A DNA stretch of 64,000 bases from Rhodococcus pseudokoreensis (GCF_017068395.1 NZ_CP070619.1:2108001-2172000), one strand, 5' to 3'. Shown: positions 8,755 to 18,044, numbered from the stretch's first letter. Notes: generated by a model from the sequence alone, not told the origin. Numbers and translations: made by a program.

Positions 8755-9345
8755 GTGACGCACGCCACCGCGAGACAGCTGATGATCGATGCTGCCGAGC
8801 GCATCGTCGCCGAGCGGGGAATGCCGGCAATGACCCTACGAAAGGTCCAGGAAGCGGCGGGCCAAGCCAACAGAACCGCAGCGCAATATCACTTCGGGTC
8901 TCGCGAAGGACTGATCAGCGCCATCCTCGAGGATCGAATGGGCCCGGTCGATCGTGCGCGTCGAGAGTTGCTCGACAAACTCGATACGGCCGAGAGTGAA
9001 CCAGCTGTAAGACAATTGACCGACGCTCTCGTGCGACCATTGGCCGACAACACAGTCGGCAGACCGGGCAGCAGATATGCGCGTTTTCTAGCGCAGGTCG
9101 TTGCAGACCCCTCACTCGCGGAAATTGCCCGAAACCACGTAAATGCTGGAAGCGTTAACGACGTCATCAAAAGGTTGGAAATCGCCGCTGGCGGAGGTCC
9201 TGTGGGCCGCGCGAAAGTTGAGCACGTCGTGATTCTCGCCAGTTTCGCGTTGGCCCGATATGAAGGTTCGGGTGAGATGTCAGATCGCGTCGTCGATACC
9301 CTTGTCGACTCATGCGTCGCCGTGTTGACGGGACCACGGGAGTAG
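8755..9345 (+). CDS. TetR-family transcriptional regulator
   Basis: A 196-residue TetR protein. The helix-turn-helix covers about residues 5-55 (AAERIVAERGMPAMTLRKV, then AAQYHFGSREGLI). The QYHFGSREGL form is common in TetR regulators of lipid and aromatic metabolism. There is no ribosome-binding site before the GTG at 8755, and the predicted transcription start coincides with it, so translation is probably leaderless. Its own palindromic operator lies in the promoter spacer. It is the first gene of the catabolic island, but its operator differs from the motif seen before the downstream catabolic genes, so it may control only itself or unseen targets. Confidence 0.88.
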   Translation: MTHATARQLMIDAAERIVAERGMPAMTLRKVQEAAGQANRTAAQYHFGSREGLISAILEDRMGPVDRARRELLDKLDTAESEPAVRQLTDALVRPLADNTVGRPGSRYARFLAQVVADPSLAEIARNHVNAGSVNDVIKRLEIAAGGGPVGRAKVEHVVILASFALARYEGSGEMSDRVVDTLVDSCVAVLTGPRE

Positions 9346-9565
9346 GGCGGCACGCACTGCGGGTCGAGAACGGTTCGAGAGCATCACGAGACGCAGGGAA
9401 CGACGTCTCCGATCTGCTACTGGGAGAGTGAGGCTGACCTCGAACGGTGGGCCCCGTGGGCTCGACCGCGCTTGGCAACCGCTGCCGCATATGACGATTG
9501 GAATCCACAGAGGGTATTGCAAATTGGGTCTTGCGAATTGACAACGGCTAGGTAGTATCGACGTT

Positions 9566-9583
9566 AGTTAGCGATCATTGACT
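9566..9583. promoter_or_regulatory. Catabolic-island operator, site A
   Basis: AGTTAGCGATCATTGACT, one base from the consensus AGTTAACGATCATTGACT (an imperfect 18-bp palindrome, 7 of 9 pairs). Its right half TTGACT could serve as a -35 element. It sits in the 379-bp gap between the TetR gene and the aldehyde dehydrogenase gene, where I see no coding sequence. Confidence 0.65.
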
Positions 9584-9681
9584 TTCGTGGCGTCGCAGGT
9601 CTGGCGACGATCGAGCCGCTTTGGACCAATATCTGTACTAATAAGCACAAGTGGAGCCGTCTCTACTCTCATGTTCATTTA

Positions 9682-9699
9682 AGTTAACGATCATTGATA
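9682..9699. promoter_or_regulatory. Catabolic-island operator, site B
   Basis: AGTTAACGATCATTGATA matches the consensus except for the last two bases. It lies 25 bases before the ATG of the aldehyde dehydrogenase and 116 bases after site A. Two sites at one promoter region suggest cooperative or roadblock repression. Confidence 0.65.
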
Positions 9700-9724
9700 T
9701 TCCGACAAGATACGAGAGGGAGAC

Positions 9725-11176
9725 ATGGTCCGGGAATTCGTCGAACACAAGGAACTGTTCATCGGTGGGCGCTGGGAGGCCCCGTCGGGCAACGATGTGA
9801 TCGAGGTCGTCAGTCCGTCGTCGGGTGAGATCGTCGGGCGGGTGCCGCATGCGTCCCGTGAGGACGTCGACCGTTCGGTCACGTTGGCGCGCAGAGCATT
9901 CGATTCCGGGCCTTGGCCGCGGCTGCCGCTCGAGGAGCGTCTCGTGGTGCTCGAGCGGTTCGCTGCCGCCCTTCAGACTCGAATCCCGCAGCTGGCAGCG
10001 GTGATTTCCAGTGAGAACGGTTCGGCGATTACGTGGGCGTTGGCCTCACAGGCCGGTGCGCCGGCAACGGTGTGCGGACTGGCCGTGCAGACCGCACGGG
10101 CGTTTGCGTTCGAAGTGCGTCGCGCCGGGCTCCGCAACGAGGTCATCGTCCGATACGAACCGGTCGGTGTCGTCGCCGCGGTCGTTCCGTGGAACGCGCC
10201 GGCGTTCGTCTCCATGAACAAGCTGGCGCCCGCACTCGCTGCGGGGTGTGCCGTCGTGCTCAAGCCGTCTCCCGAGACACCCTTGGATGCCTACATCCTC
10301 GCTGAGATCGCCGAGGAGGTGGGCCTGCCCGAGGGCGTGCTGAGTGTGCTGCCGGCCGACCGCGAGGTCAGCGAGTATCTGGTGGCGCATCCTGGAATCG
10401 ACAAGGTGTCGTTCACCGGGTCGGTCGGTGCGGGAAAGCGAATTATGGAGGTCGCCGCGGCGAACCTCACCCGGGTCACCCTCGAGCTCGGTGGCAAGTC
10501 GGCGGCCATCATCCTGGATGACGCTGACCTCGACCATGCGGTGAGCACGATCGGTGCCGCGTCGTGGGCGCTGAACAACGGCCAGGCCTGTGTGGCGCTT
10601 ACCCGCGTGCTCGCACCGCGATCACGCTACGACGAGATCGCTCGCCGGTTGACCGAAGCAGCGAAGGCGGCGGTCGTCGGGGATCCAGAGGACCCGAAGA
10701 CCCAGGTGGGGCCCTTGGTGTCGCGTCGTCAGCAGCAGCGTGTCCTCGATTACATCCGGATCGGCCGGGAGGAGGGCGCCACGCTGCTCACCGGGGGCGG
10801 TGTCCCGGAGGGGCTCGAGCAAGGTTGCTACGTCAGGCCGACGGTCTTCGGCGACGTGGACAACTCGATGCGGATCGCGCAGGAGGAGATCTTCGGCCCG
10901 GTCGTCTGCCTGATTCCGTACGACGACGAAGAGGACGCCATCCGAATCGCCAATGACTCCGACTACGGCCTCTCCGGCGCGGTCTTTACCGCGAACTCCG
11001 CGCACGGCATCGAGGTGGCACGCCGGATCCGCACCGGCACGTTGACGGTCAACGGATTCGCCACCGAGCCGACCGCACCGTTCGGTGGATTCAAGAACTC
11101 GGGCATCGGCCGCGAGCTCGGCGAGGAAGGGCTCCGTTCGTTTCTGGAGGCCAAGTCCATTTCGATCGCCGGATAG
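9725..11176 (+). CDS. Aldehyde dehydrogenase (NAD(P)-dependent)
   Basis: A 483-residue ALDH-superfamily enzyme that oxidises an aldehyde to its carboxylic acid. Catalytic Cys289 sits in NNGQACVA, the general base Glu254 in LELGGKS, Asn157 in VPWNAPA and Lys180 in VLKPS, all at family positions. AGAGGGAGAC before the ATG is a good ribosome-binding site. It is followed 20 bases later by an NDMA-type alcohol dehydrogenase, so the two probably carry an alcohol through the aldehyde to the acid that the ligases in this island activate. Two operator copies lie upstream. Confidence 0.92.
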   Translation: MVREFVEHKELFIGGRWEAPSGNDVIEVVSPSSGEIVGRVPHASREDVDRSVTLARRAFDSGPWPRLPLEERLVVLERFAAALQTRIPQLAAVISSENGSAITWALASQAGAPATVCGLAVQTARAFAFEVRRAGLRNEVIVRYEPVGVVAAVVPWNAPAFVSMNKLAPALAAGCAVVLKPSPETPLDAYILAEIAEEVGLPEGVLSVLPADREVSEYLVAHPGIDKVSFTGSVGAGKRIMEVAAANLTRVTLELGGKSAAIILDDADLDHAVSTIGAASWALNNGQACVALTRVLAPRSRYDEIARRLTEAAKAAVVGDPEDPKTQVGPLVSRRQQQRVLDYIRIGREEGATLLTGGGVPEGLEQGCYVRPTVFGDVDNSMRIAQEEIFGPVVCLIPYDDEEDAIRIANDSDYGLSGAVFTANSAHGIEVARRIRTGTLTVNGFATEPTAPFGGFKNSGIGRELGEEGLRSFLEAKSISIAG

Positions 11177-11196
11177 ACAGGGAGACAGGACATATC

Positions 11197-12327
11197 ATGA
11201 AAATCAGTGGCGCAATCCTGCATGGAGTCGGGCGGGAATGGACGCTCGAGGAGTTCGAGCTCGGCGGCCCGGTGGCCGGTGAGGTGCAGGTCCGGCTGGC
11301 AGCCAGCGGGCTCTGCCACTCCGACCATCACTTCCGGACCGGCGACCTGCCGCCCGCCTTCTTCCCGTTGCTGGCCGGGCACGAGGGCGCCGGTGTCGTG
11401 ACGAAGGTGGGTGTCGGCGTCGAGGGGCTCGCCGAGGGCGACCATGTCGTGCTCGCCTTCCTGCCTGCCTGCGGAACCTGCCGGATGTGCGCACGCGGAC
11501 GGCAGAACCTGTGCGACCGCGGCGCCGACAACTCCACCGGACTGTCCGTCGACGGCACCTACAGGGCGCACCTCGGAGGGAACCCGCTCAACCGCGTGTC
11601 GGGCCTCGGGACTTTCGCGCCGTACGTGACCACCCATCACTCGAGTGTGATCAAGATCGAGAACGACATCCCGCTGAACCGCGCGGCGCTGCTCGGCTGT
11701 GGAGTGTGCACCGGCTGGGGCTCGGCGGTTTCGGCCGGCGGTGTGCAGCCCGGCGACAACGTCGTCGTGATCGGTGTGGGGGGTATCGGCATCAACGCCG
11801 TACAGGGAGCCTCCCATGCCGGCGCACGGTTCGTCGTCGCAGTCGATCCGGTCGAGTTCAAGCGGGAGCAGGCTCTGAAGTTCGGTGCCACGCATGCGTT
11901 CGCGTCGATTGAGGAGGCCGCCGTCCAGTTGCCGGATCTGACCTGGGGCGTCATGTCGGACGTCACGATCCTGACCCCGGGCGTGATCGAGCCGGAGATG
12001 ATTCAGCAGGCACTTGATCTCACCGGCAAGGGTGGAACCGTAGTGGTCACCGCGCTCGCCGGCATGGCCACGATGGCCGAGGGGGTTCCGTTCAACTCGA
12101 CGATGTTCACTCTCTACGAAAAGCGTTTGCAAGGTGCGATTTTCGGTGGAGCGAGCCCACGGTCGCAGATCCCTACACTGCTCAACCTGTATCGTAGCGG
12201 CATTCTCAATCTCGACGATCTGGTCACTCGAACCTACCGGCACGACCAGATCAACGAGGGCTATGCCGACATGCTCGAGGGCCGCAATATCCGCGGCATC
12301 ATCGAGTACACCGAGGCCGACTACTGA
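11197..12327 (+). CDS. NDMA-dependent (mycofactocin-type) alcohol dehydrogenase
   Basis: A 376-residue zinc medium-chain dehydrogenase. Catalytic-zinc residues appear in GLCHSDHH and GHEGAG. The structural-zinc cysteines are in ACGTCRMCARGRQNLC, and the NAD site is GVGGIG. ASGLCHSDHHFRTGDLP, GCGVCTGWGSAV and DPVEFKREQALKFGATH match the nicotinoprotein alcohol dehydrogenases assayed with N,N-dimethyl-4-nitrosoaniline. In that family NADH stays bound and mycofactocin is the proposed physiological acceptor (established for the family, not shown here). It lies between the aldehyde dehydrogenase and the dioxygenase gene, probably in one operon. Confidence 0.9.
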   Translation: MKISGAILHGVGREWTLEEFELGGPVAGEVQVRLAASGLCHSDHHFRTGDLPPAFFPLLAGHEGAGVVTKVGVGVEGLAEGDHVVLAFLPACGTCRMCARGRQNLCDRGADNSTGLSVDGTYRAHLGGNPLNRVSGLGTFAPYVTTHHSSVIKIENDIPLNRAALLGCGVCTGWGSAVSAGGVQPGDNVVVIGVGGIGINAVQGASHAGARFVVAVDPVEFKREQALKFGATHAFASIEEAAVQLPDLTWGVMSDVTILTPGVIEPEMIQQALDLTGKGGTVVVTALAGMATMAEGVPFNSTMFTLYEKRLQGAIFGGASPRSQIPTLLNLYRSGILNLDDLVTRTYRHDQINEGYADMLEGRNIRGIIEYTEADY

Positions 12328-12395
12328 GCGGCGCTCGTACTCGGCCGAGTTCACTGCTGGTCCATCACTCTGAATCCCGTCAAAGGAGTCAATCC

Positions 12396-13346
12396 ATGAC
12401 CGCTGTCACCAGTTCTCTCGATACCCTCCGGATGGTTCGGACCGGTGCCGACCCGCTCAAGGCTTCCGGGCCGCTGGTCGCCCGCCCACCGGCCGACACA
12501 TCCGGTTATTCGCGAATCACCGTCGAACCGGTCGCGCCCACGATCGGCGCGGACATCGCGGGAGTTCGGCTCTCCGGTTCTCTCGACGACGAGACCATGG
12601 CGGAGATCCGACGTGCGCTGACTGACTGGAAAGTGCTGTTCTTCCGGGATCAGGACATCAGTCGTGATGACCACCGCGCCTTCGCGGCACGGTGGGGTGA
12701 GCTCGAGCAGCACCCCTTCTTCAAGCACATGATGCCGGGGCAATCCGACGTCGATGTGGCGACCTTCGCGAAGAACGCGACCACGGCGGGCTACGAGAAC
12801 AATTGGCACAACGATGTGACGTGGCACGAGTACCCGTCATTCGCCGCGGTCCTGCGTGCCGTGGAGATCCCGGCCGTAGGGGGTGACACGCTGTGGGCGG
12901 ACACCGGTGCCGCCTACGATCTGCTGCCGCAGGACATCAAGGATGAGATCGACAACTCTACGGCCGAACACGATTGGATCAACAGCTTCGGTCGCCTGAT
13001 GGATCCCGACGTCGTGGCCAAGCTGCGTCCGGAGTTTCCGGCGATCGAGCACCCGGTGGTCCGGGTCATCCCCGAGACGGGCCGACGGGCGCTCTTCGTC
13101 AACGTCAGTTTCACGCAACGCATCCTCGGCATGTCGACGCAGCGATCCGACGAGCTGCTGCGCCTGCTGTACCGGCACGTCATGCGTCCGGAGTTCCAGG
13201 TCCGGCTGCGGTGGCGCAAGAACACCATCGCCTTCTGGGACAACCGGGCCTGCCAACACTACGCATCGAGCGACTATCACCCCAACCAGCGCATGATGGA
13301 ACGTATTTCGATTGTCGGTGATCGGCCCGTCGGGATCGGTGTGTGA
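12396..13346 (+). CDS. TauD/TfdA-family Fe(II)/2-oxoglutarate dioxygenase
   Basis: A 316-residue enzyme of the taurine/2,4-D dioxygenase family. The iron-binding facial triad is visible as HxD in WHNDVTWH (His138, Asp140) and a distal His in NRACQHYA (about 288), followed by the 2-oxoglutarate-binding Arg in the C-terminal region. AAAGGAG lies nine bases before the ATG. Members hydroxylate a carbon next to S, O or another heteroatom and so release sulfite, phenols or aldehydes. Here it could release the alcohol or aldehyde oxidised by the two upstream enzymes. The substrate is unknown. A terminator follows. Confidence 0.88.
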   Translation: MTAVTSSLDTLRMVRTGADPLKASGPLVARPPADTSGYSRITVEPVAPTIGADIAGVRLSGSLDDETMAEIRRALTDWKVLFFRDQDISRDDHRAFAARWGELEQHPFFKHMMPGQSDVDVATFAKNATTAGYENNWHNDVTWHEYPSFAAVLRAVEIPAVGGDTLWADTGAAYDLLPQDIKDEIDNSTAEHDWINSFGRLMDPDVVAKLRPEFPAIEHPVVRVIPETGRRALFVNVSFTQRILGMSTQRSDELLRLLYRHVMRPEFQVRLRWRKNTIAFWDNRACQHYASSDYHPNQRMMERISIVGDRPVGIGV

Positions 13347-13368
13347 CCCACCGCCCGCGGAGGACCGC

Positions 13369-13400
13369 GACGCCCGCCTGATTCGATCGGGGCGGGCGTC
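13369..13400 (+). terminator. Hairpin terminator after the dioxygenase gene
   Basis: GACGCCCGCC (13369-13378) pairs perfectly with GGCGGGCGTC (13391-13400) over a 12-nt loop and is followed by GTCGTTTCTC. Confidence 0.75.
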
Positions 13401-13634
13401 GTCGTTTCTCCGACAAAAGTGCGGACGGCGTTCACACGATTCGTCGGGCTGACCCCCGAGTGGAATCAATTGCGTTGCGTGGGTTGCTTTTATCGTCATT
13501 TATTGGTCAACTGAACGGGCAGTGATCCGGACCACAGTGTTGCTGCCGGCCGGGGTGACGCGTCCCTCGGCGACAACGTCTCAACTTGCCATACTCAGCA
13601 CCCGGACGGGTGCGCAACTCCTGGAGGGCACCGA

Positions 13635-14981
13635 ATGTCTTCGCATTTCGACACCATGTCGACGAATCCCGTCGAATCAGAACCCGGCCGGGCCGGCGCT
13701 CGACCGTCGCGTGCCTGGTTGATCGTCGGTCTCGTCACCGTCTTCATTCTCGTCAACTTCGCGGACAAGGTCGTGGTCGGCCTGGCCGGCGTCGAGCTGA
13801 TGCGCGACCTCGACATCACCCCCGCTCAGTTCGGACTCGTGCAGAGCAGCTTCTACTGGCTGTTCGCAATCGGCTCGATCGGTGGTGGCCTGCTCATCGG
13901 GCGAGTTCCCGCCAAGTGGTTGCTGTCCGGAACGGCCGCCCTGTGGGCGCTGGCGATGCTCCCGATGCTGTGGAGCGAGAGTTTCGCGGTGCTGATCGCG
14001 TCCCGGATGATGCTCGGGTTGGCGGAGGGCCCGGCCACTGCGATGGCGCTCGCGGTGGTGCACTCCTGGTTCACAGCCGACAAGCGCACCATTCCGACGT
14101 CCATCGTCACCGCCGGCGCGGGCATCGGCCCACTGCTCGCGGCGCCGTTGCTGACCACGGTGATCGTCAACCACAGCTGGCACGCTGCCTTCGGTGCCCT
14201 CGTTCTTGTAGGCGCGCTCTGGCTTCCGCTGTGGATGGCGTTCGGCCGTTGGGGTGACGCGGACTCCGAGCCGGTGGCCCGGATCGCTGCGGGGTCGGAG
14301 GAGCGGATCCCGGCAATGAAGCTGCTCACCAACCGCACCCTGATCGGAGTCGCTGTCCTGATGTTCGCGATGTACTCGTCGGCCGCAATCAAACTGAGCT
14401 GGCTGCCCGTGTACTTCCGGCAAGGACTCGGCTACGACGCGGCGAGCGCCGGACGCTTCGTGGCCCTGACGTATCTCGCCGTCGCCGTCATGGTACTCGT
14501 CACGGGGTGGGTGTCCCGGGTCATGACCAAGCGTGGTGTGCAGTACCGCCTCTCGCGTGGCGTGTTCCCGGCATCGCTCGTCGTTGCTGCCGGTGTCAGC
14601 ACGCTCGTCTTCGCCCAGCTGGGCCGTGGCCTGCCGAATCTGCTCCTGATCGTCGTGGGAGCCTCGCTGGCGAGTGCGTCGGCCGGTGTGGCGATGTCGG
14701 CGGTCTCCGATGTGGTGCCGCAGAGTCAGCGTGGTTCGGTGATGGGTGCTCTCGTCGCGTTCTACAGCATGGCGGGTGTGTTCGCGCCTCTGGTGCTGGG
14801 TGCGATCGTCGGTGGTGCGGAGACCCCCATGGCCGGCTACCGGAGCGGGTTCGGGCTTCTCGGCCTTGTCGTGATCGTCGGCGGTGTCCTGGGCGGTCTG
14901 CTGATCGATCCGGTGCGTGATCGCCCCGGGCGGGTTGCGCAGGGCGATGTCGGTTCCCTTGCGGCTCGCTCGATCGATTAG
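13635..14981 (+). CDS. MFS transporter
   Basis: A 448-residue major facilitator with about 12 hydrophobic segments, beginning near residue 28 (LIVGLVTVFILVNFADKVVV). The early acidic residue in NFADK, the pattern of the 2-3 loop and the long central loop around residue 200-220 resemble anion:cation symporters that import organic acids. CTGGAGGG precedes the ATG by nine bases. It sits between the oxidation genes and the acyl-CoA ligase, so import of the pathway substrate is likely but not proven. Operator site C overlaps the very end of the gene. Confidence 0.85.
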   Translation: MSSHFDTMSTNPVESEPGRAGARPSRAWLIVGLVTVFILVNFADKVVVGLAGVELMRDLDITPAQFGLVQSSFYWLFAIGSIGGGLLIGRVPAKWLLSGTAALWALAMLPMLWSESFAVLIASRMMLGLAEGPATAMALAVVHSWFTADKRTIPTSIVTAGAGIGPLLAAPLLTTVIVNHSWHAAFGALVLVGALWLPLWMAFGRWGDADSEPVARIAAGSEERIPAMKLLTNRTLIGVAVLMFAMYSSAAIKLSWLPVYFRQGLGYDAASAGRFVALTYLAVAVMVLVTGWVSRVMTKRGVQYRLSRGVFPASLVVAAGVSTLVFAQLGRGLPNLLLIVVGASLASASAGVAMSAVSDVVPQSQRGSVMGALVAFYSMAGVFAPLVLGAIVGGAETPMAGYRSGFGLLGLVVIVGGVLGGLLIDPVRDRPGRVAQGDVGSLAARSID

Positions 14982-15020
14982 TTAACGACCATTGACTGTG
15001 ATGGACAGTGGGGATACGGT
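14980..15020 (+). promoter_or_regulatory. Promoter with operator site C, before acyl-CoA ligase operon
   Basis: AGTTAACGACCATTGACT (14980-14997) is a one-mismatch copy of the island palindrome. Its TTGACT forms a -35 element (14992-14997), followed after exactly 17 bp by TACGGT (15015-15020). A repressor bound here would cover the -35. The leader to the ATG at 15169 is about 140 nt and contains no gene. Confidence 0.68.
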
Positions 15021-15168
15021 GTGACGTGAGCAATGCCGCGACGTATCCCCACTGAAATTCGCAACGTGGCCCGTCACGCGGACGACTGTCCACAAATTCA
15101 GAAATGGTTCAAGTGAACGAGTGTAGACACAAGTCGCACTCTACTGAGGCACAAGAGGTTGGTTCGAC

Positions 15169-16704
15169 ATGTACTTCACCCAAGGCCTGCACCGGTCGGT
15201 TCAGCAGAACCCCGACCGCGCCGCCGTGATCGACGGAGACCGCGAGGTCACCTTCCGGGAATTACGTGCACGCGTCGCGCGACTGGCCGGTGGATTGCAG
15301 TCTCTCGGCGCCCGGCCCGGTGACCGGGTCGGCATCCTCGCCACCAACCGGGTGGAGTACATCGAGTACATACTCGCGTGTGCGTGGCTGGGCGTCATCT
15401 CCTCCCCGGTGAACAACCGATGGAGCCTCGACGAGATGGCCTTCCAGATCGAGGACGCCGGCATCGGCATTCTCGTCGTGGACAAGCCCCGACTCGAGAC
15501 CGCGAAGGAACTACGGACGCGCCGAGCGGAGTTGCACACCCTGGTGTGCATCGACGGTGACGATACCGACGGGTCCGCCGTCGACTATGAGCGGATGATC
15601 GCGGACGCGGAACCCATCGAGGACAGCTTCGTCGACCCCGACGAGCTCGCCCTGCTGATGTACACCGGTGGCACCACGGGCCGGTCCAAGGGCGTGATGC
15701 TCACCTCCGGCCAGGTGATGGTCTCGGCGATGGGCGCCACGATCACGGCGAGCCTGGACAACCAGGCGCAGCGCGTCCTGCACGTCGCGCCCTTTTTCCA
15801 CCTCGCAGCCTACTGCGGAGCGCTTCAGCACATCATGATCGGTTCGACGCACGTCTTGATCGGCGACTTCACCGTCGAGGCACTGGCCGAGGTGATTTCG
15901 ACCAGGCGCGTGACGATGACGACTCTGGTGCCGACGATGCTGCAGTGGCTGCTCGACTACGCGGCCGAGCACGGGACCGACCTGTCCAGTCTGCAGTGCA
16001 TGAGCTACGGCACTGCCCCGATGCCGGAACCGTTGGTGCGCAAGTTGATCGATGAAATTCCGGGAATCCGTCTGCGTCAGGTCTACGGCATGACCGAGCT
16101 GGCGCCGGCGGCAACGATTCTCACCAATGCTGATCACTACGACCGCGATCATCCCGAGCGGCTGCGCTCGGTCGGCCGCGCCGCCGCCCACGCGGAGGTC
16201 CGGATCGTCGATCCCGGCGACGTGGAGGTGCCGCGCGGCACCGTCGGGGAGGTCGTGGTCCGTGGCAAGCACATGATGCTCGGCTATCTCAACCTCCCGG
16301 AGGAATCCGCCCGGGCCCTGCGCGGTGGCTGGATGCACACCGGCGACGCCGGCTACATGGACGACCACGGCTATCTCTTCTTGGTCGACAGGCTCAAAGA
16401 CATGATCGTCAGTGGTGGTGAGAACGTCTACTCGGCCGAGGTCGAGAAGGTCGTTCACACACATCCCGCCGTCGCGAGCTGTGCTGTGATCGGAGTTCCC
16501 GACGAGGTCTGGGGCGAGCGGGTGCATTGCGTCGTCGTCCTCGAACCGCGGCACACACTGACGGCCGAAGATCTGCGCGATTTCGTCGGCGAGCGCATCG
16601 CCCGCTACAAGGCACCGCGCACGGTGAGCATTGTCGATGCAATGCCGCTGTCGCCGGTCGGCAAGATTCTCAAGCGCAAGCTTCGCGACGAGTACGTCTC
16701 GTGA
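15169..16704 (+). CDS. Acyl-CoA synthetase (AMP-forming)
   Basis: A 511-residue adenylate-forming CoA ligase. Motifs are MYTGGTTGRSKGVML (P-loop), QVYGMTELAP, GWMHTGDAGYMDDHGYL, the hinge DRLKDMIVSGGENVYS and the C-terminal catalytic Lys in SPVGKILKRK. It would convert a free acid to acyl-CoA at the entry of the beta-oxidation steps. GAGGTTGG lies before the ATG. The stop overlaps the GTG of the following hydrolase (GTGA), so the two are coupled. It is one of two ligases in the island, and their different sequences suggest different acids or successive steps. Confidence 0.9.
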   Translation: MYFTQGLHRSVQQNPDRAAVIDGDREVTFRELRARVARLAGGLQSLGARPGDRVGILATNRVEYIEYILACAWLGVISSPVNNRWSLDEMAFQIEDAGIGILVVDKPRLETAKELRTRRAELHTLVCIDGDDTDGSAVDYERMIADAEPIEDSFVDPDELALLMYTGGTTGRSKGVMLTSGQVMVSAMGATITASLDNQAQRVLHVAPFFHLAAYCGALQHIMIGSTHVLIGDFTVEALAEVISTRRVTMTTLVPTMLQWLLDYAAEHGTDLSSLQCMSYGTAPMPEPLVRKLIDEIPGIRLRQVYGMTELAPAATILTNADHYDRDHPERLRSVGRAAAHAEVRIVDPGDVEVPRGTVGEVVVRGKHMMLGYLNLPEESARALRGGWMHTGDAGYMDDHGYLFLVDRLKDMIVSGGENVYSAEVEKVVHTHPAVASCAVIGVPDEVWGERVHCVVVLEPRHTLTAEDLRDFVGERIARYKAPRTVSIVDAMPLSPVGKILKRKLRDEYVS

Positions 16705-17600
16705 CGGCGTCCTCGGCGTGCGACGGGCCTGCTGTCGAATCGGAGTGCGCGGACCCCGACCGGACGTGGTTCGACCGAGTGACCGCGGTGCCTCCCGGCA
16801 AAGGCGAGATCGTCGTCGACGGTGCCAGGATCGCGTACCGCGTCTGGGGTGAGGACGGCGATCGCGCCGTGGTCCTCGTGCACGGGAGCGCGGCGCACTC
16901 GCGTTGGTGGGATCATCTGGCTCCGTGGCTGGCGACGAACCGACGAGTGTTCGCACTCGACCTGAGCGGGCACGGTGACAGTGATCACCGCGACTCCTAC
17001 AGTCGCGCTCAGTGGGTCGCCGAGGTGATGGCGGTGGCGCAGGCGTCCGGGCCGCGTCCGATCGTGATCGGGCACAGCCTCGGTGGATTTGTTGTGCTCG
17101 ACGCCGCCGCCTGCCACGGGGCGGAACTCGGCGGCGTCGTCGTGGTGGATTCGCCGGTGAAGGACAGTCACGCCCAAACCTTGCCGCTGCGTGAGCGGGC
17201 ACGCCGTCCGCACCGGATCCACGCCAGCGCAGACGAACTCGCCGACCGCTTCACGGCGCTGCCGCAGTCGCGCCCGATCGCGCCCCACCTCGAACGATAC
17301 GTGGGGCGAGAATCGGTGCGACGCAGAGAGAACGGCTACAGCTGGCATTTCGATCCCAAGATCTTCGAGTGCACGCCGATGCTGATCGACGAGGTGCTTC
17401 CCACGTCGTGTCCGGTGGCCGTTGTCCGTGCCGAGCACGGCTCACTCGACGCGGCGATGTGCCGCCGACTGGTCGAGCGGCTCGGTCCCCGCGCAGTGGC
17501 GTTCGACATCCCGGACTGCGGCCACAGCCTGATGCTCGAGCGCCCGCTCGCGCTCGTGAGCGCATTGTCTGCGCTCGTCACTTGGTGGAGCACCAACTGA
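16701..17600 (+). CDS. Alpha/beta-hydrolase
   Basis: A 299-residue alpha/beta-hydrolase fold protein starting at GTG 16701, overlapping the ligase stop. The oxyanion segment HGSAAHSRWW (from about residue 61), the nucleophile elbow GHSLGG (Ser126) and the catalytic His in DCGHS (about 275) are present; the acid is probably an Asp between them. Such enzymes cleave esters, lactones, thioesters or C-C bonds of 1,3-diketones. In this setting a lactone, ester or acyl-CoA hydrolase is plausible. The substrate cannot be named. Confidence 0.85.
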   Translation: MTASSACDGPAVESECADPDRTWFDRVTAVPPGKGEIVVDGARIAYRVWGEDGDRAVVLVHGSAAHSRWWDHLAPWLATNRRVFALDLSGHGDSDHRDSYSRAQWVAEVMAVAQASGPRPIVIGHSLGGFVVLDAAACHGAELGGVVVVDSPVKDSHAQTLPLRERARRPHRIHASADELADRFTALPQSRPIAPHLERYVGRESVRRRENGYSWHFDPKIFECTPMLIDEVLPTSCPVAVVRAEHGSLDAAMCRRLVERLGPRAVAFDIPDCGHSLMLERPLALVSALSALVTWWSTN

Positions 17601-17650
17601 ACGTGCAGGGACCACGGAACTTTCATCCAGTCTCTCGAGGAGCAACAGAA

Positions 17651-18043
17651 ATGGGTCCCACACACCGAATTGTCGCGTCGGCGGGGGCCGCACCGCGACC
17701 GGCGAACGTGCTGTTCGCCACGACGAAGACGGCCCATCAGGACAGGACCGACGCCACCGCAATCGCGGCGGCTCTCCGGCTCGGTCAGGACGTGTTCTGT
17801 GCCGATGTCTGCTTCACGCCGACCGAACTGGTCCTGATGGAGGACCTCGGATTCTCCGAACGCGGTGAGGGCTGGAAGGACGTCCAGAACGGCCTCTTCG
17901 ACCGCAACGGCGAGCTGCCGGTGAACCCGGACGGCGGACTCGTGAGCTTCGGCCATCCGATCGACGCCTCGGGCCACAACCTGGGCGGATTCCCGGGCGA
18001 GTGCGTCTCGTTCATGTCCATCGTCGGCACGGAGAAGGTCTGA
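17651..18043 (+). pseudogene. Truncated, internally deleted thiolase remnant
   Basis: A 130-codon frame with a usable ribosome-binding site (GAGGAGC). From about residue 52 it matches the C-terminal region of the thiolase at 25772: CFTPTELVLMEDLGFSE, then ELPVNPDGGL and SFGHPIDASG. After ASG about 40 residues present in the intact enzyme are missing, and the frame rejoins at HNLGG-PG-CVSF. The N-terminal thiolase half, including the nucleophilic Cys region, is absent. It is almost surely inactive as a thiolase, although the frame is intact and the start looks translatable, so a residual structural role cannot be excluded. Confidence 0.75.
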
Positions 18044-18044
18044 C

